Part shown: one piece after another, positions 62,118-64,000 of the stretch
Position numbering within the stretch: the first letter of the stretch is position 1
Layout of the letters: each line of letters opens with the position of its first letter
Assembly (NCBI RefSeq): GCF_001465795.2
Contig: NZ_CP013659.2
Location: forward strand, 310,001-374,000
Length of the DNA stretch: 64,000 bases
DNA from: Planococcus rifietoensis
GTDB lineage: Bacteria; Bacillota; Bacilli; Bacillales_A; Planococcaceae
Direction: 5' to 3'
Program-made: the position numbers and the translations under genes
Notes under the pieces: generated by a model
The model's input: only the letters and a program-made list of their open reading frames with translations
Database searches by the model: none
What the model was told of the DNA's origin: nothing

Positions 62118-64000
62118 ATGTGGATGAAGAAAGTTTTTGCAGGATGGCTCTCGGTAGTGCTGGTATTGTCAGCGTTTGTGCCGACAATGGCCGCAAATGA
62201 AACGGGGGTCAGTGCGACTGAACAAGCGACTGCGCTTGAAGTCAGCCGTTCGGTCTTTTCATTGACCGAAGCGCGCACTGTCGAAGTGTCGGCTGATTTA
62301 GGCGAAGGGGTCGACTTGGAAGATGTCGAATTCCAATTTGGCGGAAAGCCATTGTCTGAATGGCAGCAATGGACAGAAGGCCAAAACTATAATGGCGACC
62401 CGTTCATCACGGTCGTTGAAGAGCCTTCTTTTGTGGAAGGCACGAACAAAATCACTGCGGTGCTGGAATTCGGTTTATTGTACGGGACGGATGATTTATC
62501 CAACCGCACGATCCGCACTCAATACCAGCAATTTATCGGTGACTATGAACTGGCGCTGATTGATGCGGCAAGCGGCGACAAAGCGACAGCGACTGTCGAA
62601 TTGAACGTCTACGATGAGTTCAAGTTTTACGATGAATTAAAACCGGCGATCGATGACATTTTCGAAGCCGCTGAACAAGATGCGGACAACGATCGCTACC
62701 TCGAATATCAGACCGTCGGCAAAACGGTGGAAGGGCGCGATATTCATTTCGTCATTTTGGCACGAGATGAAGCAGCGGTCGATCAGTATTTGAATGAAAC
62801 TTTGCCGACTGCACTCGAAGATCCGGAAAGTTTAATTGAAAAACTCGAGAACGATACGATGGGCGATTACCAAGTGCCAATCTGGTTCAATAATATCCAC
62901 CCGGACGAAGTGGAAGGCGTGGATGTACAAGTTGAGCTATTGGAGAAATTCGCTTTGGAAGACGAAGTGAAATTCATGAATACAGACGGCGAGACGGAAT
63001 TCGAAGAGAACTTGAATGTGGACGAAGTTTTGGACGATGCGATTTTCCTCTATATGTTCACGAGCAACCCGGATGGCAGAGCGGCCAACACGCGCGCGAA
63101 CGCCGAGGGCTTTGACTTGAACCGCGACAATGCGTACCAGACGCAAGTGGAAACGCAGCAAGTGAATGAAGTGCTGTCGAAATGGACGCCGCTATCATTT
63201 GTGGATTTCCACGGCTATGTAGACGGATTCTTGATCGAACCGGCAACACCGCCGCATAACCCGAACTTTGAATACGATTTGTTGATCGACAATATGATGG
63301 AACAAGCCAATGCGATGGGGCAGGCGGGCATCGCCAATTCCGAGCTGACGTCTTATTTCATTGCCAAAGACGGTTATGGTTCCGGTTGGGATGATATGAC
63401 GCCAGCGTACACCGCGATTTATGCGATGCTTCACGGATCGCTCGGCCATACGATCGAAGTGCCGACACTGAGCCAGGACGGCTATAATGCGTTAGTCGGC
63501 AGTGGCCTTGGTGCGGCGAATTATGTGCATGACAATAAAGACCAATTGTACAAAGAGCAATTGGAGATTTTCAAGCGCGGCGTGGACGGGGAAGATAACC
63601 GTGCCGTCGATGAATATTACGTCAATGCGGCGGGTGAAGTGATCGGCCGTGACCGCGGAGACAATGAAAACTTTTTCCCGGATTATTACGTGATTCCGAC
63701 AGATGACAAGAACCAGAAGAATGCATTGGAAGCGTATAAGATGGCGGATTATTTGATTCGCAACGGCGTGGAAGTCGAAAAGACCGTGAAACCTGTCGAA
63801 GTGGACGGTGTCACGTATCCGAAAGGCACATTCATCGTGCCGATGGACCAAGCGAAGCGCGGCTTGGCGAACGCCATGCTCTATGAAGGCGATAACGTTT
63901 CTGACTGGGACGCGATGTATGACCCGATCGTCGTCAACTTCTCCGATTTGAGAGGCTTTGATCTGGAAGAAGTTCGTGTTGAAAATGCATTCGATGGAAA
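62118..64000 (+). CDS. Secreted M14 zinc carboxypeptidase, 3' end outside the window
   Basis: 627 codons visible, still open at the edge. A signal peptide (MWMKKVFAGWLSVVLVLSAF, cleavage near MAA-NE) is followed by a beta-rich domain of about 150 residues and then the M14 catalytic domain: NIHPDEVEGVD (His and Glu zinc ligands, about 255-258), FTSNPDGRAANTRAN and FDLNRDNAYQTQ (substrate Arg), DFHGYVDGF (third ligand His), and GHTIEVPT with the catalytic Glu. It probably degrades extracellular peptides or wall peptides. Start ATG 62118 behind AAGGTGAAGG; ATG 62124 is possible. Confidence 0.85.
   Translation, partial: MWMKKVFAGWLSVVLVLSAFVPTMAANETGVSATEQATALEVSRSVFSLTEARTVEVSADLGEGVDLEDVEFQFGGKPLSEWQQWTEGQNYNGDPFITVVEEPSFVEGTNKITAVLEFGLLYGTDDLSNRTIRTQYQQFIGDYELALIDAASGDKATATVELNVYDEFKFYDELKPAIDDIFEAAEQDADNDRYLEYQTVGKTVEGRDIHFVILARDEAAVDQYLNETLPTALEDPESLIEKLENDTMGDYQVPIWFNNIHPDEVEGVDVQVELLEKFALEDEVKFMNTDGETEFEENLNVDEVLDDAIFLYMFTSNPDGRAANTRANAEGFDLNRDNAYQTQVETQQVNEVLSKWTPLSFVDFHGYVDGFLIEPATPPHNPNFEYDLLIDNMMEQANAMGQAGIANSELTSYFIAKDGYGSGWDDMTPAYTAIYAMLHGSLGHTIEVPTLSQDGYNALVGSGLGAANYVHDNKDQLYKEQLEIFKRGVDGEDNRAVDEYYVNAAGEVIGRDRGDNENFFPDYYVIPTDDKNQKNALEAYKMADYLIRNGVEVEKTVKPVEVDGVTYPKGTFIVPMDQAKRGLANAMLYEGDNVSDWDAMYDPIVVNFSDLRGFDLEEVRVENAFDG

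Overview
The window looks like a chromosomal segment of a low-to-mid GC Gram-positive bacterium, most likely a Planococcaceae member such as Planococcus. Supporting signs are AGGAGG-type ribosome sites, lipoproteins with short lipobox signals, a YfkAB radical SAM protein, a Bce/FtsX-type two-component plus ABC transporter locus and a TxpA-like type I toxin. No rRNA, tRNA, transposase, integrase or CRISPR array was seen. The genus is an inference; no 16S gene is present.

Bases 1-16.8 kb read as core-like, GC-richer DNA. They hold lipoproteins, a CPBP protease, a penicillin-binding-protein homologue that has lost all three catalytic motifs, an Abi_2/HEPN protein, an MFS transporter, a response regulator and histidine kinase followed by an ABC ATPase and an 861-residue FtsX permease, several tiny membrane proteins, and an M48 protease fused to ankyrin repeats.

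Bases 16.9-29.6 kb form an AT-rich defence island. It holds an orphan Phd-like antitoxin, a nuclease-helicase (DUF2075), a new coiled-coil protein, a McrB-like AAA+ GTPase/ATPase, a DUF2357/PD-(D/E)XK McrC-like nuclease, an unrecognised two-gene membrane module and an AIPR abortive-infection protein. It ends in decayed 3' fragments of two genes whose intact homologues lie further right.

Bases 30.8-37.5 kb return to housekeeping-like genes: YfkAB, an FAD monooxygenase, an SDR, a Ca/Na antiporter and a small unknown gene here called geneX. Bases 37.6-45.6 kb carry a complete jetABCD (Wadjet) anti-plasmid operon. It lies between a complete geneX and a second copy of geneX's 3' half with its terminator, a direct-repeat arrangement. 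Bases 46.0-50.8 kb are a second AT-rich accessory block: a TPR protein, a Cas4-like nuclease paired with a membrane-anchored zinc-ribbon/HIRAN protein, and a small unknown protein. It is followed by an orphan type I antitoxin RNA fused to a third geneX fragment.

Bases 51.7-64 kb carry two overlapping glycosyltransferases, a xanthine/uracil permease, a coiled-coil membrane protein, a GNAT enzyme, an intact type I toxin-antitoxin locus, an amidase and the start of a secreted M14 carboxypeptidase. The most promising undescribed material is the four-gene helicase/McrBC-like cluster (17.4-24.5 kb), the two-gene membrane module (24.9-27.3 kb) and the nuclease/HIRAN pair (47.3-49.7 kb). Throughout, accessory blocks abut 3'-end fragments of resident genes, which suggests how they were assembled.
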